Assembly (NCBI GenBank): GCA_026400815.1
Contig: JAPLOI010000018.1
Location: 18,747 to 82,746, forward strand
Reading direction: 5' to 3'
From: Alphaproteobacteria bacterium
GTDB taxonomy: Bacteria; Pseudomonadota; Alphaproteobacteria; Acetobacterales; Acetobacteraceae
DNA: 64,000 bases
The notes below the pieces were generated by a model. It was not told the origin of the DNA. It was given only the letters and a program-made list of their open reading frames with translations, and ran no database searches. Shown here piece by piece: positions 61,350 to 64,000 of the stretch (position 1 is its first letter; every line of letters begins with the position of its first letter). Position numbers and translations under genes: made by a program.

Positions 61350-62147
61350 TTAGCGGATCAGCCCGCCCAACGGGCTTGAAGGATCCGCCCCCATCCGCCG
61401 CGGCATCCGCCCGGCGCGATACGCGAACCGGCCAGCCTCCACCGCCGCCTTCATCGCGCGCGCCATCAGCACCGGCTCCCGCGCATGCGCAATCGCCGAA
61501 TTAAGCAGCACCGCGTCACACCCCAGCTCCATGCCGATGGCGGCATCGCTCGCCGTCCCAACCCCGGCATCCACCAGCACCGGCACCTTCGCCTGCTCGA
61601 TAATCAGGGAAAGCATCGCCGGGTTCTGAATGCCCAGGCCAGAGCCGATCGGCGCCCCCAGCGGCATGATCGCCACGCACCCCATCTGCTCCAGCCGATG
61701 CGCCGCCAGCGGGTCGTCGGCGCAATACACCATCACCTCGAACCCGTCCTTGATCAGCGCCTCCGCCGCCTCGAACGTGCCTGGCATGTCGGGATACAGA
61801 TGCGGCGGCGGCCCCAGCACCTCCAGCTTCACCAGGTTCCACCCACCGGCCTCGCGCGCCAGCCGCAGCGTGCGCACCGCCTCGTTGGCCGTGTGGCAGC
61901 CGGCCGTGTTCGGCAGGTAGGTATATTTCTTGGGGTCGACGAAATCCTGCAGCATCGGCGCCTTGGGGTCGGAAAGGTTCACCCGCCGCACCGCCACCGT
62001 CACCATCTCGGCCCCGCTCGCCTCGATCGCCGCGGCCGTCTCCTCCAGATCCTTGTAGCGTCCGGTCCCCACCACCAGCCGGGAGCGGAAGCTCCGCCCC
62101 GCCACGGTCCAGGTATCGTCCATATCCGCGGAAACCACCTGATCCAT
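61350..62147 (-). CDS. thiG: Thiazole synthase ThiG
   Basis: A 265-residue ThiG. Lys107 in [11 protein letters not shown] is the Schiff-base lysine for deoxyxylulose phosphate; GTGRY near residue 27, the phosphate loops [12 protein letters not shown] and [12 protein letters not shown] are intact. It makes the thiazole of thiamin with ThiS thiocarboxylate. ATG 62147, with GAGG before it, lies five bases after the thiS stop; ATG 62123 is an alternative. Confidence 0.94.
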   Translation of the reverse strand: MDQVVSADMDDTWTVAGRSFRSRLVVGTGRYKDLEETAAAIEASGAEMVTVAVRRVNLSDPKAPMLQDFVDPKKYTYLPNTAGCHTANEAVRTLRLAREAGGWNLVKLEVLGPPPHLYPDMPGTFEAAEALIKDGFEVMVYCADDPLAAHRLEQMGCVAIMPLGAPIGSGLGIQNPAMLSLIIEQAKVPVLVDAGVGTASDAAIGMELGCDAVLLNSAIAHAREPVLMARAMKAAVEAGRFAYRAGRMPRRMGADPSSPLGGLIR

Positions 62148-62151
62148 GGCC

Positions 62152-62370
62152 TCAGCCCCCTCCGATGAAATGCACGATCTCCAGGCTGTCGCCCGGCTCC
62201 AGCCGCGTGGCGGCATACTCGGAACGCGGCACGATCGCCTCGTTCCGTTCCACCGCCACCTTGCGCCCGTCCAGCCCGATCGCGGCCAGCAACCCAGCCA
62301 CCGTCATCGGCCCGTCCAGCGGCCGCGCCTCCCCGTTTACCGTGATCATGCCCATGCCGGCGTCGTTCAT
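62152..62370 (-). CDS. thiS: Sulfur carrier ThiS
   Basis: A 72-residue ubiquitin-fold protein ending in HFIGGG, the C-terminal Gly-Gly that is adenylated and then carries sulfur as a thiocarboxylate. [13 protein letters not shown] is the typical N-terminus; that ATG is at 62349, while 62370 adds seven residues. It is followed directly by thiG. No TPP riboswitch fits in the 107-base gap before the divergent aroQ. Confidence 0.92.
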   Translation of the reverse strand: MNDAGMGMITVNGEARPLDGPMTVAGLLAAIGLDGRKVAVERNEAIVPRSEYAATRLEPGDSLEIVHFIGGG

Positions 62371-62477
62371 AGGGCAAGTATGGGCACGCCCCGCCCGCCC
62401 GACAAGAAACCCGCCGCCCACACCCCCCAATTGCCGCGCATTGAAGCCATACGGCCACGCGTGCTAGGCGATGCCGC

Positions 62478-62933
62478 ATGTCCGCCACACTCCCCCTGGT
62501 CGCCGTCCTCAACGGCCCCAACCTCAACATGCTCGGCCTCCGCCAGCCCGAGCTCTACGGCCGTGAAACGCTGGACGACGTGGAGGCGCTCTGCGCCGAA
62601 ACCGCCGAACAGCTCGGCCTGGCCATCGATTTCCGCCAGACCAACGGCGAGGGCGAGCTGGTCACCTGGATCCAGCAATGCCGCGGCCGTGCCGCCGGCA
62701 TCGTCATCAACCCCGCCGGCTACAGCCACACCTCGGTCGCCGTGATGGACGCGCTGCTCGCCAGCGAACTGCCGGTGGTGGAAGTCCACATCAGCAACAT
62801 CCATCGGCGTGAGGCCTTCCGCCACACCTCCTACGTCTCGAAGGTGGCCGTCGGCGTCATTTGCGGCCTCGGCGTCGGCGGCTACGCGCTGGCCCTGCAG
62901 GCGATGGCCGACATCCTGGAGCAGCGCCGATGA
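62478..62933 (+). CDS. aroQ: Type II 3-dehydroquinate dehydratase
   Basis: A 151-residue enzyme of the shikimate pathway. [18 protein letters not shown] gives the catalytic Tyr27; [17 protein letters not shown] holds the active His and Arg. The block usually reading NPGAYTHTSVA is [11 protein letters not shown]. Dodecameric cytosolic enzyme. Its stop overlaps the accB start by four bases (ATGA), the usual alphaproteobacterial aroQ-accB-accC order. Confidence 0.95.
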   Translation: MSATLPLVAVLNGPNLNMLGLRQPELYGRETLDDVEALCAETAEQLGLAIDFRQTNGEGELVTWIQQCRGRAAGIVINPAGYSHTSVAVMDALLASELPVVEVHISNIHRREAFRHTSYVSKVAVGVICGLGVGGYALALQAMADILEQRR

Positions 62934-63388
62934 GCTTCGATCCCAAAACCGTCCGCGCGCTGGCGGAAATCCTCGCCGATACCGGCCTCACCGAGATCGA
63001 GATCGAAACCAAGGAAGGCAAGGTCCGCGTCGCGCGCACCCCCGCCCCCATCACCCAGCACGTCTCCACCGCCATGCACGCCCCCGCGCCGATGCAGGCC
63101 TCGGCCCCCGTCGCCGCCCCGGCCGCCGCCGCCCCGGCGGATGACGCCAAGCACGCCGGCGCCGTGCTCTCGCCCATGGTCGGCGTCGCCTACCTCGCCT
63201 CCGAACCCGGCGCCGCCCCCTTCATCACGGTCGGGCAAACCGTCGCCGTCGGCCAGACCCTGCTGCTGATCGAGGCGATGAAGACCTACAACCAGATCCG
63301 CGCCCAGAAGGCCGGCACCGTCATGCGCATCCTGGTCGAAACCGGCCAGCCGGTGGAATACGGCCAGCCCCTCCTCATCGTCGAATAG
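62930..63388 (+). CDS. accB: Acetyl-CoA carboxylase biotin carboxyl carrier protein
   Basis: A 152-residue carrier. The N-terminal helical part, a Pro/Ala-rich linker (residues ~38-72) and the C-terminal biotinyl domain are all present; Lys118 in LIEAMKTYN is the biotinylation site (EAMKT rather than EAMKM). It carries carboxybiotin between AccC and the carboxyltransferase for malonyl-CoA synthesis. ATG 62930 overlaps aroQ; accC follows 18 bases later. Confidence 0.95.
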   Translation: MSFDPKTVRALAEILADTGLTEIEIETKEGKVRVARTPAPITQHVSTAMHAPAPMQASAPVAAPAAAAPADDAKHAGAVLSPMVGVAYLASEPGAAPFITVGQTVAVGQTLLLIEAMKTYNQIRAQKAGTVMRILVETGQPVEYGQPLLIVE

Positions 63389-63406
63389 CGCGGCAGGGCC
63401 CGCGTC

Positions 63407-64000
63407 ATGTTCAACAAGATCCTGATCGCCAACCGCGGCGAAATCGCGCTCCGCATCCAGCGCGCCTGCCGCGAGCTGGGCATCCCCACCGTCGCCGTGC
63501 ACTCCACCGCGGACGCGGAAGCCATGCACGTCCGCCTGGCCGATGAAAGCGTCTGCATCGGCCCGCCCGCCGCGCGCGACAGCTACCTCAAGATCCCCGC
63601 CATCCTCTCCGCCGCCACCATCACCGGGGCAGACGCCATACACCCCGGCTACGGCTTCCTCTCCGAAAACGCCGATTTCGCGGAGATGGTCGAGGCCCAC
63701 GGCCTCACCTTCATCGGCCCCTCGGCCGCCCATATCCGCATGATGGGCGACAAGATCGCCGCCAAAACCGCCATGGCCACCCTCGGCGTCCCCCTCGTCC
63801 CCGGCTCCCCCGGCGAGCTCTCGGACCTCGACGAAGCCATGGAGATCGCCGCCCAGATCGGCTACCCCGTGCTCATCAAGGCCGCGGCCGGCGGCGGCGG
63901 GCGCGGCATGAAGGTCGCGCATTCGGAACGTGAATTATCGTCCGCGCTCTCGACCGCGCGCGCCGAGGCGAAAGCCGCGTTCGGCGATGACGCCGTCTAT
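63407..64000 (+). CDS. accC: Acetyl-CoA carboxylase biotin carboxylase, 5' part
   Basis: The first 198 residues of biotin carboxylase, cut by the window end. [25 protein letters not shown] and [16 protein letters not shown] are diagnostic; the ATP-grasp glycine loop [12 protein letters not shown] is also seen. It carboxylates biotin on AccB with ATP and bicarbonate. ATG 63407 has AGGG a few bases upstream. Confidence 0.95.
   Translation, partial: MFNKILIANRGEIALRIQRACRELGIPTVAVHSTADAEAMHVRLADESVCIGPPAARDSYLKIPAILSAATITGADAIHPGYGFLSENADFAEMVEAHGLTFIGPSAAHIRMMGDKIAAKTAMATLGVPLVPGSPGELSDLDEAMEIAAQIGYPVLIKAAAGGGGRGMKVAHSERELSSALSTARAEAKAAFGDDAVY

Noticed and set aside
62371..62477. Possible TPP riboswitch upstream of thiS
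   Set aside because: The 107-base gap, read on the thiS strand, has no CTGAGA core or paired P4/P5-like element, and the space is shared with the aroQ promoter.

Overview
The window is about 70% GC with dense, tightly packed operons and strongly GC-biased third codon positions. It carries an acetyl-CoA carboxylase accB-accC pair behind aroQ, LivFGMHK amino-acid transport, Mla-like lipid transport, several acyl-CoA enzymes, a DUF29 gene, and AT-rich hairpin repeats set in GC-rich DNA. Together these suggest an alphaproteobacterium, most likely of the Acetobacteraceae (Roseomonas-like). The family assignment rests on remembered gene style and repeat style, not on a search. No rRNA, tRNA, CRISPR array, insertion sequence or prophage gene was seen.

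Layout. 1-7.5 kb: 3' part of an acyl-CoA carboxyltransferase, a polytopic membrane protein, a sterol-desaturase-like hydroxylase, two paired acyl-CoA dehydrogenases and an NADP-dependent oxidoreductase, with strong stem-loops at operon ends. 7.5-19.7 kb: an unusual surface/secretion locus. It holds an ELWxTDGT-repeat/RTX protein, a protein with an N-terminal LEPR-XLL-type motif, a periplasmic adaptor, and a convergently organised three-gene operon: GAF-HlyD fusion, PqqD-like/M50 metallopeptidase/HlyD fusion, and a short SecA-like ATPase. I consider this the best candidate for an undescribed system: a dedicated route that recognises, cleaves and exports the LEPR-motif protein. 19.8-30 kb: an enoyl-thioester reductase-like enzyme, an orphan peptide-binding protein, an Mla-like lipid transporter (permease, ATPase, MCE protein, lipoprotein) behind an orphan PotA/PotD-type pair, and a 3-hydroxyisobutyryl-CoA hydrolase-like gene. 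30-41 kb: SDR, ThDP enzyme and OsmC, then a complete livFGMH operon with two tandem LivK paralogues, and a flavin monooxygenase. 41-48.5 kb: asparaginase-like, amidase and a small AtzG/GatC-like protein on one strand; GMC oxidoreductase, hydrolase and MAPEG protein on the other; then a class IV aminotransferase and a flavin reductase. 48.5-54.4 kb: tkt, a soluble PAS chemoreceptor, gap, pgk. 54.4-64 kb: small proteins, a Nudix hydrolase, an ornithine/lysine decarboxylase with a structured leader, a YihY-type membrane protein, SDR, DUF29, thiS-thiG, aroQ-accB-accC (accC runs off the end).

A second theme is a family of six intergenic elements (near 10.15, 19.7, 41.2, 53.1, 55.8 and 59.2 kb). 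A full copy is two AT-rich 9-12 bp hairpins in inverted orientation around a GC-rich, often self-complementary core. Copies show compensatory base changes in the stems and sit mostly between convergent genes, which fits bidirectional terminators or a mobile palindromic repeat used as one.
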